DNA from: Acidimicrobiaceae bacterium
GTDB taxonomy: Bacteria > Actinomycetota > Acidimicrobiia > Acidimicrobiales > Palsa-688
Assembly: GCA_030838045.1 (NCBI GenBank)
Contig: JAUTXN010000043.1
Location: 1 to 44,933 of the forward strand
Length of the DNA: 44,933 nt
Direction of reading: 5' to 3'
The notes below the pieces were generated by a model that was not told the DNA's origin, ran no database searches, and saw nothing but the letters and a program-made list of their open reading frames with translations. Positions 17,601 through 25,371 of the stretch are shown here, piece after piece. The position numbers were made by a program, and so were the translations under genes. The stretch's first letter is position 1; each line of letters opens with the position of its first letter.

Positions 17601-18773
17601 CGATCTCGAGAGAGAAAAGTCGCTCGGTACCACGACAATGGAGTGGCTCACCTGGCAGGCGCCGCTGTCGTTGGCCCAGGTGGACTGGACGGGGAACGTG
17701 CCCGTCGTGAGAGTGATGTTCTGCGTCGCGGCGTTGGCCGGTGCCGTTTCCCAGGCGCACTTGTCGGCGTTCTCACCGCCGATGCTGTCAGTCCACCCAC
17801 CGGCCGGGAACTGGTCGGTAATCGTCTCCGCGTACTCGTGGCCACCGACGACGGTGACGCCGTCGAGGGTCCCCGGTGAGTTCACCACGCCGACACCACA
17901 GCCGGGCCCGGCATCGCTGATGTAGGGCATGTTGGTAAACGCGATCGGCCCATATGGCGAGTTCGTACCGCTGTGCCAGGCGCAGAAGTCGCTCGTCGGC
18001 GTGTTGAATCCGTCGGGCGTCGTCCCCGTCGGCGACACGATGAAGTACTGCGCATCGCGATTGGACTCAAAGGTGGTGCGGCCAAAATGGCTCGCAGCCG
18101 CGATCACCTCGCCTCCCAAGTCGCCGAAGGTCGCCGACGCCGGGGCGGCGGCACCGTTGTCGACCCAGACCCCCGCCAAGGCACCCCCCGCCGGGTATCC
18201 CACGTTGGGCGCGTTGGCCGGGCAGGTCGTCGTACCGGCGGCGACACCCTCGCAGTACTGGGTCATGACCCCGCTCCACGTCTCGCCGCCGGTGCCCAGG
18301 CCGTCCAGGAACCTCTGCAGCACCGGCGCCATGCCGTTGGGGTCGCCAGACAGGTTGGTGTAGCCCCCGACTGTCGACGGCGAACCCCACTGGGAACCCC
18401 AGAACACGACGTAGACCTTGGGCGGGCCGGTGGTGACGCCGACGCCGTCGTTGCCGCCGCCGTACCTCAGCGGCCCGTTGGCGTTGGCCGCACGGGTGGC
18501 CGCCTTGGCCTGCGACGACCCGCGGACGGGAACCACGCCATGGCGGTACGAGTGGTCGGCAGCCGGCGCGGCAGCCGGCGCGGCAGCCGGCGCGGCAGCC
18601 GGCGCGGCAGTCGGCGCGGCAGCGTGCGTCGGTAAGGCCGGCGCGGCAGCCGCCGACGTCGGGGCCAGGCCGAGGCCGAGCGCGGCACAGCCCAGGGCCG
18701 CGATCGCGGCCAGCGCCTGCCGACCGGCCTTCGATCGACGCTGCCCAACGGCCCAGATCCGGACGGTCCCCAT
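14688..18773 (-). CDS. Large secreted modular protein: peptidase-like head plus Ig/MBG repeats
   Basis: A 1361-residue exported protein. ATG 18773 is preferred over the track's GTG 18782 because GGGAG lies 8 nt upstream of it. A signal peptide (to about residue 45) and an Ala-Pro repeat linker lead to a globular domain (about 100-380) with KVYVVFWGSQWG and GGHEYAETITD. The HEYAE motif near residue 315 resembles a metal-binding peptidase site. Several Ig-like modules follow, then four MBG-type modules (three near-identical copies of about 79 residues, SKVYGDADPAFTWHYSG). Two Big_3-type modules close the protein (SVYGQGVTLTANAAP). No sortase motif or C-terminal membrane helix is visible, so it is probably secreted. 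Confidence 0.8.
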   Translation of the reverse strand: MGTVRIWAVGQRRSKAGRQALAAIAALGCAALGLGLAPTSAAAAPALPTHAAAPTAAPAAAPAAAPAAAPAADHSYRHGVVPVRGSSQAKAATRAANANGPLRYGGGNDGVGVTTGPPKVYVVFWGSQWGSPSTVGGYTNLSGDPNGMAPVLQRFLDGLGTGGETWSGVMTQYCEGVAAGTTTCPANAPNVGYPAGGALAGVWVDNGAAAPASATFGDLGGEVIAAASHFGRTTFESNRDAQYFIVSPTGTTPDGFNTPTSDFCAWHSGTNSPYGPIAFTNMPYISDAGPGCGVGVVNSPGTLDGVTVVGGHEYAETITDQFPAGGWTDSIGGENADKCAWETAPANAATQNITLTTGTFPVQSTWANDSGACQVSHSIVVVPSDFSLSRSPATVPVNKGGSGITTISTIATSGRPLAVSLAATGLPAGATATFTPVSVTAGGSSTLTLHAGSSTAAGSYTVTVTGTEGSTSHSTTVTLVVANDDFSIAVSPAGATVAPGGTAAATVSTAVTSGSPGTVSLSASGLPGGAHAGLSPSSVAAGGSSTLTVGTSAATPVGTYSVVVIGVEGTASHTSTFTLAVGKADQTISFTTSAPTGAVVGGSYVVAATATSGLAVSLSIDGASGGACALSGDTVSFGAAGTCVIDANQGGNPTYNSAPQAQQTVAVARAAGSVLINNVPSSATYGGSFAPTYTQAGDGTPSTASLTPAVCSVSAASVTFVAAGACNIQASITAGTNYDAATGPVQNLTVGKADQAVTFGPLPDRTYGDGPFPVAATTSSGLAVTFSVGPADNCTLAGATVTITGAGGCTVTASQAGDANHNPATGVARSFAIFKAMLTVAADAKSKGYGDADPAFTWHYSGFEFSDGPASSGIAGAADCSRAAGESVPGSPYAITCAPGTLAAPNYGFATGVGAPLSVTKATLAVTADAKSKVYGDADPAFTWHYSGFKFVDGPASSGITGSAACSRTAGEAVPNSPFVVICPPGTLAAPNYGFSTGATATLTVLPATLTVIADTKSKVYGDADPVFTWHYSGFKFSDGPASSGIAGAADCSRAAGESVPGSPYAITCTPGTLAAPNYRFATGTTAALTVLPAPLTVTADAKAKIYGQPNPTFTVTYNRLVNGDTPASLGGTLTFSTAAGAVSGVGIYPVTASGLSSPNYTITFVAGSLTIGKANSATVLSSSLNPSVYGQGVTLTANAAPTPAGAGVATGTVTFADGATVLGTAVIASGTATLNVVFLVVATHALTATYNGDANVKPGSSNAVAQVVNKAPTTLVAAQVGRLNPTFTATLTRTFDHLALSGQTVTFSVSGRAVCSATTDANGKVSCGPTVGLFLGMPTYTATYNGNASYLPTSTVGNFK
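15505..16265. repeat. Three near-identical ~237-bp coding repeats
   Basis: Three head-to-tail units encode almost the same 79-residue module (…YGDADPAFTWHYSGF…DGPASSGI…PGTLAAPNYGF…). The first and third units share long identical DNA stretches around 15550-15670 and 16065-16190; the middle unit is more diverged. This indicates recent duplication or gene conversion within the surface protein gene. Confidence 0.85.
18558..18617. repeat. 12-bp tandem repeat, five units
   Basis: The unit ggcagccggcgc is repeated five times (the last with one change), encoding the APAA-type linker after the signal peptide of the large secreted protein. Frame is preserved, so copy number can change without breaking the gene. 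Confidence 0.9.
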
Positions 18774-19086
18774 ATCTGTCACTCCCGTCGTCCCGTCCGC
18801 GAGCCCAGCTCACGGATCCAACCTTCGGGAGGATCATGCGCCGACCAGCGGCCCATGATCATCGGCCACCTGGCCAATATTTAGGGCTTCTCCTGTGCAT
18901 CTCGGCCGAACGCGGCCATCAGGAGGACGCGGTGACCAACCGGCGAAGGCTTTCTTGCAACCTTTCAACCCGCGACGTGTTCGCCCGCGATGGTCGACCG
19001 GGCCGAGGGCCGCGACGCCGCGCCAGCTCGGGCCGACCTGACGCCGTCGACGCGTTGACCCCGTCGACAGAACGGCCGGCAGCTAC
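18774..19086. other. 313-bp intergenic region between ppdK and the large surface gene
   Basis: Both flanking genes are on the minus strand, so this should hold a ppdK terminator and the promoter and 5' UTR of the surface protein. A plus-strand GTG after AGGAGG (near 18931) opens a short frame, but its basic, low-complexity product and overlap with ppdK argue against a gene. No clear terminator or riboswitch was identified. Confidence 0.5.
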
Positions 19087-21720
19087 TCAGCCGGCGCGGG
19101 CGATGATCGCCTGGGCCGCCGCCAGCCGGGCGATGGGAACCCGGAACGGCGAGCAGGACACGTAGTCCAACCCGGCGTCGTAAAACAGGTCGATCGACTC
19201 CGGGTCACCCCCGTGCTCCCCGCACACGCCGAGCTTGATGCCGGGCCGGGCCGCCCGCCCGCGGGCCACCGCGATACGGACCAACTCCCCCACCCCGGCC
19301 TTGTCGATCGTCTCGAAGGGATTGCGCTTCAGCAGTCCCTGCTCCAGATAGGCGGGCATCATCCGGCCCTCGACGTCATCACGGCTGAACCCGAACGTCA
19401 TCTGCGTGAGGTCGTTGGTCCCGAAGCTGAAGAAGTCCGCCTCCTCGGCGATCTCCCCGGCCACCAGCGCCGCCCGGGGCGTTTCGATCATGGTCCCGAT
19501 GATCACCTCGGGCTTTTTACGAAGCCCCGCCGTCGCCAACGCGATGGCATCCTCGGCCCAGCCCCGGGCCAGGTGCATCTCCTCGCGACCCACGGTCAAG
19601 GGGATCATGACCTCGATGCGAGGCTTCCCGCGAACCGCCAGCCGCTCCGCCGCCGCCTCCATCAGCGCCCGCACCTGCATGGCGTAGAGCCCCGGCTTGA
19701 CGACCCCGAGGCGCACCCCGCGGATGCCGAGCATGGGGTTGAACTCGTGCCACTGCTGGGCCGCCCGGAACAGTTTCTCCTCCTCGGGCGTCAGCCCCTC
19801 GGCCGCCTTCTTCAGGGCCAGCTCCTCGGTCGAGGGGAGGAACTCGTGCAGCGGCGGATCGAGTAGCCGCACCGTCACCGGCAGGCCATCCATCGCCTCG
19901 AGGATCTCGACGAAGTCCGCCTTCTGGACCACCCGGAGTTCCTCGAGCGCCGCCGCCTCCTCTTCGGGCGTGTCGGCCAGGATCATGCGTCGCACGATCG
20001 GCAGGCGGTCCTCGCCGAGGAACATGTGCTCGGTGCGGCACAGCCCGATCCCCTCGGCGCCGAACTGGCGGGCGTTGGCCGCGTCCGGTCCGGTGTCGGC
20101 GTTGGCCCGGACGGCCAGCTTGCCCTTGCGGACGACGTCGGCCCACTTGAGGATGGTCTCGAACTCCGGCGGTGGCGAGGCGTTGGACAGCGCGACTTCG
20201 CCCAGCACCACCCGGCCGGTCGTGCCGTCGAGGGAGATCACGTCGCCCTGGTTCACGGTCACGCCGCCGGCGGTGAACGACGGACCGTTGATGCGCACCG
20301 ACTCGGCGCCGACCACGGCCGGCTTGCCCCAGCCCCGGGCCACCACCGCGGCGTGACTCACGAGCCCACCGCGCGACGTCAAGATGCCCTCGGCCACGAT
20401 CATGCCGTGCACGTCCTCGGGCGAGGTCTCGCTGCGGCACAGGATGACCCTCTCGCCCCGCTGCTCGACCGCTTCCGCCGCCTCGTCGGCGGTGAAGTAG
20501 ACCTTCCCCACGGCCGCGCCGGGCGACGCCGCCAGGCCCTTGGCGATGACCGTCAACTCGGTGGAGGCGAACTGCGGGTGCAGCACCTGGTCCAGGTGCT
20601 CCGCGGTAACCCGACCGAGGGCCTCCTCGCGGGTGATCTTCCACGTCCGCTGCCTGGTCATGTCGACCGCCATGCGCAGCGCCGCCGCTCCGGTCCGCTT
20701 GCCCACCCGGGTCTGCAGCATCCACAGCTTGCCCTGCTCGATGGTGAACTCGGTGTCGCACATGTCCCGGTAGTGCTCTTCCAGCCGGGAGAAGATGCCC
20801 ATCAGTTCCTTGTAGATGGTGGGCATGTTGTCCTTCAGGGCGGCCAACGGGAGCGTGTTGCGAATACCCGCCACCACGTCCTCGCCCTGGGCGTTGATCA
20901 AGAAGTCGCCGTACGCCCCCGTAGCGCCCGTCGCCGGGTCCCGGGTGAAACCCACCCCGGTGCCGGAGTCGTCGTCGCGGTTGCCGAAGACCATGGCCTG
21001 CACGTTGACCGCGGTACCGAGGTCATGGGGGATCCGCTCGCGAACCCGGTAGGCCTTGGCCCGGGCCCCGTCCCAGGACGCGAAGACCGCTTCGATGGCG
21101 CCCCGCAGCTGGTCAATCGGGTCCTCCGGGAACGGCGCGCCGGTCACGGACAACACGATCGCCTTGTACTCCTGGACCAGGTCGGCCAGCGACGATGCCG
21201 GCACCTCGGCATCGGAGGCGACACCGGCCGCATCCTTGGCCGCGTCGAACGGCTTGTCGAACGCCGCCCCGTCGACGCCGAGCACGATGCGCCCGTACAT
21301 GGCCACAAAACGTCGGTAGGAGTCGTAGGCGAAGCGCTCGTCGTCGGTCTGAGCTGCCAGGCCCTTCACCGAGGAATCATTGAGACCGAGATTGAGGACC
21401 GTGTCCATCATCCCGGGCATGGAGAACTTGGCACCAGACCGGACACTGACCAACAGGGGATCGCCGGAATCCCCCAACTTTTTCCCCATCGCCTTTTCCA
21501 GGCGCTTCAGATGGGACGCGACCTCGCCCGAGAGGCCCTCGGGCCAGCCACCGGCCATGTAGTCGCGGCAGGCGTCGGTGGTGATGGTGAACCCGTGCGG
21601 TACCGGGAGGCCGAGCACCGAGGACATCTCGGCCAGGTTGGCGCCCTTGCCCCCGAGCAGGTCTTTCATGGCCATGGGGGCCTTGCGGTGCTTGTGACTG
21701 AACGCGTAGACGTACGGCAT
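19087..21720 (-). CDS. ppdK: Pyruvate, phosphate dikinase
   Basis: An 877-residue cytosolic enzyme that interconverts pyruvate + ATP + Pi and PEP + AMP + PPi. The N-terminal nucleotide-binding domain begins after YAFSHKHRKAPMAMKDLLGGKGANLAEM. The swivelling phosphohistidine domain has ILTSRGGLVSHAAVVARG. The C-terminal PEP-utilising barrel has GLCRTEHMFL and the catalytic-Cys loop KLGVCGEHGGDP. Length matches the bacterial family. Start ATG 21720, with GAGGAGG about 11 nt upstream. It follows recO on the same strand with a 67-bp gap that contains a TAGGCT hexamer. Confidence 0.97.
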   Translation of the reverse strand: MPYVYAFSHKHRKAPMAMKDLLGGKGANLAEMSSVLGLPVPHGFTITTDACRDYMAGGWPEGLSGEVASHLKRLEKAMGKKLGDSGDPLLVSVRSGAKFSMPGMMDTVLNLGLNDSSVKGLAAQTDDERFAYDSYRRFVAMYGRIVLGVDGAAFDKPFDAAKDAAGVASDAEVPASSLADLVQEYKAIVLSVTGAPFPEDPIDQLRGAIEAVFASWDGARAKAYRVRERIPHDLGTAVNVQAMVFGNRDDDSGTGVGFTRDPATGATGAYGDFLINAQGEDVVAGIRNTLPLAALKDNMPTIYKELMGIFSRLEEHYRDMCDTEFTIEQGKLWMLQTRVGKRTGAAALRMAVDMTRQRTWKITREEALGRVTAEHLDQVLHPQFASTELTVIAKGLAASPGAAVGKVYFTADEAAEAVEQRGERVILCRSETSPEDVHGMIVAEGILTSRGGLVSHAAVVARGWGKPAVVGAESVRINGPSFTAGGVTVNQGDVISLDGTTGRVVLGEVALSNASPPPEFETILKWADVVRKGKLAVRANADTGPDAANARQFGAEGIGLCRTEHMFLGEDRLPIVRRMILADTPEEEAAALEELRVVQKADFVEILEAMDGLPVTVRLLDPPLHEFLPSTEELALKKAAEGLTPEEEKLFRAAQQWHEFNPMLGIRGVRLGVVKPGLYAMQVRALMEAAAERLAVRGKPRIEVMIPLTVGREEMHLARGWAEDAIALATAGLRKKPEVIIGTMIETPRAALVAGEIAEEADFFSFGTNDLTQMTFGFSRDDVEGRMMPAYLEQGLLKRNPFETIDKAGVGELVRIAVARGRAARPGIKLGVCGEHGGDPESIDLFYDAGLDYVSCSPFRVPIARLAAAQAIIARAG

Positions 21721-21787
21721 TTCGGCGTGGCCTCCTCGGCAAGAACCGACTCAGCCTATTGCGTCGGGGTTGCCCAGCCCACCCCGA

Positions 21788-22522
21788 TCAGCCGTGATCG
21801 AGGACGTGGACCGCCCGCAGACGGCGCTCCAAGTGCTGCTCCATGGAGTGCGTCGCCAGGGCCGCGACCTCGGATGTCACCGCGCTGTCAGGTTCCTGCA
21901 AGGCGCCTGCAAGGCCTCCGCCCAGGATCCGGCCCAGCAGTTGCAACGCCTCCGGGCTCACTGGGAGCCCCTGGCGGCAATCCCGGCACAAGGCGCCGCC
22001 CTGCGTGAGGTCGAAGGCCACCAGCGCCACGCCCGACGCGGGCGCCGAGCATGACGCACACTGCTCCAAGATGGGCCCGAAGCCCTCCATGCTGAGCAGC
22101 TTCCAGTAGAAGGCCGCGACCAGCAACGGGGAGCGCCGCTCCCGGTCGGCCAGGGTGCGCAGCGCCGCCACCAGCATCTGGTAGAGCCGGGCGTCGGGCT
22201 GGCGTTCCTGGGCCGTCTGGTCGACCGCCTCCAGCATCGACATGGCGTCGGTCATGCGCCCCAGGTCGTCGCGGATGGGCCGGAAGTGGTCGATGCTCTC
22301 GGCCTGGGAGACGATGTCGAGCTCGCCCCGCCCCTCGTAGAACAGCAGGCTGACGTTGGTGGGCGGCTCGAGGCGGCTGCCGAAGCGGCTCTTGGTCTTG
22401 CGGATCCCCTTGGCCACCGCCCGGACCTTGCCGTGGCCCGCGGTCATGAACACCACGATGCGGTCGGCCTCGCCCAGCTTGTAGTGCCGGAGAGCGACGC
22501 CCTGGTCGCGGTACAGGCTCAC
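21788..22522 (-). CDS. recO: DNA repair protein RecO
   Basis: A 244-residue protein that loads RecA onto SSB-coated DNA with RecR and anneals strands. It starts at GTG 22522, overlapping the uppS stop as GTGA; the track's longer frame is an extension into uppS. The N-terminal OB fold reads SLYRDQGVALRHYKLGEADRI, then GHGKVRAVAKGIRKTKSRFG. The zinc-binding Cys pairs CASC and CRDC are in the C-terminal half. The gene is translationally coupled to uppS. Confidence 0.93.
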   Translation of the reverse strand: MSLYRDQGVALRHYKLGEADRIVVFMTAGHGKVRAVAKGIRKTKSRFGSRLEPPTNVSLLFYEGRGELDIVSQAESIDHFRPIRDDLGRMTDAMSMLEAVDQTAQERQPDARLYQMLVAALRTLADRERRSPLLVAAFYWKLLSMEGFGPILEQCASCSAPASGVALVAFDLTQGGALCRDCRQGLPVSPEALQLLGRILGGGLAGALQEPDSAVTSEVAALATHSMEQHLERRLRAVHVLDHG

Positions 22523-23286
22523 GGGGCGAGGTCGCTGTCGCCCTCGACCGCGCCCTCGCGATCGCCACTGCGGGTCCCGCCGAATCGGCGGTCCCGGCGC
22601 TGGAACTCCCGGATCGCCTCGGCCAAGTGTTCCCGGCGGAAGTCGGGCCACAGCACGTCGGTGAACACCAACTCGCTGTAGGCCACCTCCCAGATGAGGA
22701 AGTTGGACAGCCGGAACTCGCCCGACGTGCGAATGACGAGGTCGGGGTCGGGCATGTCGGGGGCGTACATGCGCTTCTTGATGGCGCCGATGTCGACCTT
22801 GCGCGACGGCACCCCGTCGTCGATCAGCGCCTTGACGGCGTCGACGATCTCGGCCCGGCCGCCGTAGTTGAACGCCACCGTGAAGGTCATCTTGCGGTTG
22901 TGCTTGGTCATCTCGGCCGACTCGTCCATGCGCTTCAGCACGCCCTTGGGCACCCTCCAGTCGCGCCGTCCGATGAAGCGGATCCGGACCCCCATCTCGT
23001 TGAGCTCGGCCCGGCGGCGCAGCAGCAACTGGTCGGCGATCACGCTCAGCAGGAAGCGCACCTCGTCGGCCGGGCGGCGCCAGTTCTCCGTCGAGAAGGC
23101 ATACACCGTGAACCAGTCCAGCCCGAGCTCGAGGGCGCCGCAGATGGCGTCGAACAACGCCTCCTCCCCCGCCCGGTGGCCCTCGGTTCGGGGCAGCCCC
23201 CGCTTGGTGGCCCAGCGCCCGTTGCCATCCATGACGCAGGCCACGTGGACCGGCATCCGGTTGGGATCGAGCCCTTCGAGGTCCAC
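22519..23286 (-). CDS. uppS: Isoprenyl transferase (undecaprenyl diphosphate synthase family)
   Basis: A 255-residue cis-prenyltransferase that makes the C50-C55 lipid carrier for cell-wall glycan export. The signature HVACVMDGNGRWATKRG carries the catalytic Asp. GAEEA-like helix and FTVYAFSTENWRRP follow. The C-terminal conserved segment is DLVIRTSGEFRLSNFLIWE. Start is GTG 23286 with TACCGT 6 nt upstream and no Shine-Dalgarno. Divergent from the DinG-type helicase and coupled to recO. Confidence 0.95.
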   Translation of the reverse strand: MDLEGLDPNRMPVHVACVMDGNGRWATKRGLPRTEGHRAGEEALFDAICGALELGLDWFTVYAFSTENWRRPADEVRFLLSVIADQLLLRRRAELNEMGVRIRFIGRRDWRVPKGVLKRMDESAEMTKHNRKMTFTVAFNYGGRAEIVDAVKALIDDGVPSRKVDIGAIKKRMYAPDMPDPDLVIRTSGEFRLSNFLIWEVAYSELVFTDVLWPDFRREHLAEAIREFQRRDRRFGGTRSGDREGAVEGDSDLAP

Positions 23287-23292
23287 AAGGTC

Positions 23293-23298
23293 ACGGTA
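23293..23298 (-). promoter_or_regulatory. Candidate -10 (GATACCGT) for uppS-recO, leaderless
   Basis: Minus-strand TACCGT lies 6 nt before GTG 23286. Together with the plus-strand hexamer at 23336, both divergent genes appear leaderless within a 61-bp gap. Confidence 0.5.
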
Positions 23299-23335
23299 TC
23301 GCTTGCCAACCGCCCGACCCGGCCAAGGCCGCCGG

Positions 23336-23341
23336 TACCCT
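23336..23341 (+). promoter_or_regulatory. Candidate -10 (GGTACCCT) for the DinG-type helicase, leaderless
   Basis: TACCCT preceded by GG lies 6 nt before GTG 23348. This fixes the helicase start, since the track's extension reads back into uppS antisense. Confidence 0.55.
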
Positions 23342-23347
23342 CTTGCG

Positions 23348-25291
23348 GTGACGACCGACGAGGTGGCTGCGGCCCTCGACCGGGTCGTGGGCGGCCTGCC
23401 CGGCGGGGGCGACAGCCGACCGGGGCAGCGCCAGATGGCGACGGCCGTGGCCCGGGCGATCGCGGAGCGGCGCCATTTGATCGTCGGCGCCCAGACAGGG
23501 ACGGGGAAAAGCCTCGCCTATCTCGTCCCCGCCCTGCTGTCGGGCTCCAGGGTGGTGGTGGCGACCGCCACCAAGGCGCTGCAGGATCAGCTGGCCAAAA
23601 AGGATCTCCCCTTCCTCGCCGAACGCCTTGCGATCCCCTTCGAGTTCGCGGTACTGAAGGGCCGGTCCAACTACCTGTGCCGCCAACGGGCGCTCGAGGT
23701 GGCCGGGGCCGGTGACCAGTTGGAGCTGGGGGCGGCGACCGGACCCGACGGGGCGGGCTCCGATGGGGCGGGCTCGGACGGGCCCGGCTTCGACGGGGCG
23801 GCGCTCGGAGCGTTCGGCCGCCAGGTGCGCCGCCTCATCGAGTGGTCGATGACCGCCGAGACCGGCGACCGGGCCGATCTGCCCTTCGAACCCCAACCCC
23901 GGGCCTGGGCCATGGTGAGCGTCTCGTCGACCGAGTGCCCGGGCGCCAACCGCTGCCCCTCAGGCGACGTGTGCTTCGCCGAGGCGGCCCGGGCCAAGGC
24001 GGCCCTGGCCGACGTGGTCGTGGTGAACACCCACCTGTACGCCACCCACCTGGCCTCGGCCGGTGCCGTCCTGCCCCCGCACGACGTGGTGATCTTCGAC
24101 GAAGCCCACGAGCTGGAGGATGTGGCGTCGTCCAGCCTGGGGCTGGAACTGGTCCCCGGCCGGTTCTTCGGCCTGGCCCGCAACGCCAAGCCCCTGATCA
24201 CCGAGGCCGCGGTCCTCGACGCCATCGATGACGGGGGTACACGCCTGAGCGCGGTGCTCGACCAGCGCCGGGGTCAGCGTCTGGCCCATCCGCTGCCCGA
24301 GGAGGTGGAGACGGTGCTGACCGTCCTCCGGGAGCGCGTCGCTCGCGTCAGCGCGGCGTTGCGCCAGGTCGACCAGGCCGACTCGGCCCGCAAGGCCCGG
24401 GCCCAGGAGTCGGCCGGGCACCTGGCCTCCGATCTCGACCAGGTCCTGGCGCTGCCGCCGACGAGCGTGGCGTGGATCGAGGGGCCGGCGTACACGCCGG
24501 TACTCAAGGTGGCGCCCATCGACATCGCGCCCCTGCTGACCACCCTGTTGTGGCAGGGCGACGACGCCCCCACCGCGGTGTTGACCAGTGCCACCATCCC
24601 GCCCAAGCTGGCCACCCGTCTCGGGATACCGGTCGGGTCGTTCGACGAGCTCGACGTGGGCAGCCCGTTCGACTACCCCAACCAGGCGCTGCTGTACTGC
24701 GCCCTGCACCTCCCCGATCCCCGGACCGACCGCTACGAGGCGGCCATGCACACCGAACTCGAGGCGCTGGTACGGGCCGCGGGAGGCCGGACGCTGGGCC
24801 TGTTCACCAGTTGGCGAGCCATGGAGGCGGCGACCAAGGCGCTCCGGGAGGTGCTGCCCTGGCCCATCTTCACGCAGTCCGACCTCCCGAAGCCGCTGCT
24901 GATCCAGGCGTTCAAGAACGACGAGCGATCCTGCCTCTTCGCCACCATGGGGTTCTGGCAGGGGGTGGACATCCCGGGTCGGGCGTTGTCGCTGGTGGCG
25001 ATCGACCGCATCCCGTTCCCCCGGCCCGACGAGCCCTTGCTTCAAGCCCGCCGGGAGCTCTTGGGGCGGGCGGCTTTCGGCGCCATCGACCTCCCCCGCG
25101 CCGCCACCCTGCTTGCTCAGGGGGCGGGCCGGCTCATTCGCTCACCGACCGACCGGGGGGTGGTCGCCATCCTCGATCCCCGCCTGGCGACCGCACGGTA
25201 CCGGTGGGACCTGGTGCGGGCCCTCCCCCCGATGCGCCGCACGCGCCATCGCCGAGAGGTGGAGGACTTCCTCGCCGACCTGCGGACCTGA
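23348..25291 (+). CDS. dinG: DinG/XPD-family ATP-dependent DNA helicase
   Basis: A 647-residue superfamily 2 helicase. Motif I is IVGAQTGTGKSLAYLVP and motif II the DEAH box VVIFDEAHELEDV. Four Cys likely to bind a 4Fe-4S cluster are present in NYLCRQRA and ECPGANRCPSGDVC, as in DinG/XPD. The C-terminal motifs VLTSATIPPK, TLGLFTSWRAM, GFWQGVDIPG and LAQGAGRLIRS are intact. A Gly/Asp/Ala-rich insertion near residue 130 (DGAGSDGAGSDG) is repeat-derived. It probably resolves R-loops, G-quadruplexes or forks; the specific role is not readable. Start is GTG 23348. Confidence 0.92.
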   Translation: MTTDEVAAALDRVVGGLPGGGDSRPGQRQMATAVARAIAERRHLIVGAQTGTGKSLAYLVPALLSGSRVVVATATKALQDQLAKKDLPFLAERLAIPFEFAVLKGRSNYLCRQRALEVAGAGDQLELGAATGPDGAGSDGAGSDGPGFDGAALGAFGRQVRRLIEWSMTAETGDRADLPFEPQPRAWAMVSVSSTECPGANRCPSGDVCFAEAARAKAALADVVVVNTHLYATHLASAGAVLPPHDVVIFDEAHELEDVASSSLGLELVPGRFFGLARNAKPLITEAAVLDAIDDGGTRLSAVLDQRRGQRLAHPLPEEVETVLTVLRERVARVSAALRQVDQADSARKARAQESAGHLASDLDQVLALPPTSVAWIEGPAYTPVLKVAPIDIAPLLTTLLWQGDDAPTAVLTSATIPPKLATRLGIPVGSFDELDVGSPFDYPNQALLYCALHLPDPRTDRYEAAMHTELEALVRAAGGRTLGLFTSWRAMEAATKALREVLPWPIFTQSDLPKPLLIQAFKNDERSCLFATMGFWQGVDIPGRALSLVAIDRIPFPRPDEPLLQARRELLGRAAFGAIDLPRAATLLAQGAGRLIRSPTDRGVVAILDPRLATARYRWDLVRALPPMRRTRHRREVEDFLADLRT

Positions 25292-25303
25292 CCTCCTGGC
25301 TCT

Positions 25304-25371
25304 TGCTCAGGTGCAGTGCCTGCTCAGGTGCAGTGCCTGCTCAGGTGCAATGCCTGCTCAGGTGCAGTGCC
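25304..25371. repeat. 17-bp tandem repeat, four units, crossing a stop codon
   Basis: The unit tgctcaggtgcagtgcc occurs four times head to tail (one unit has a single change), between the convergent helicase and secreted-protein genes. The last unit overlaps the 3' end of the minus-strand gene and encodes its last residues and TGA stop. Period 17 is not a multiple of three, so the other units are non-coding. Confidence 0.9.

Noticed and set aside
18900-19000. Minus-strand GCAAGAAAGCC resembling part of a c-di-GMP-I riboswitch
   Set aside because: The flanking stem does not pair around the GAAA and the second stem is not found; considered coincidental.
22868-23347. N-terminal extension of DinG in the ORF track
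   Set aside because: It is antisense to uppS; the helicase family starts at GTG 23348.
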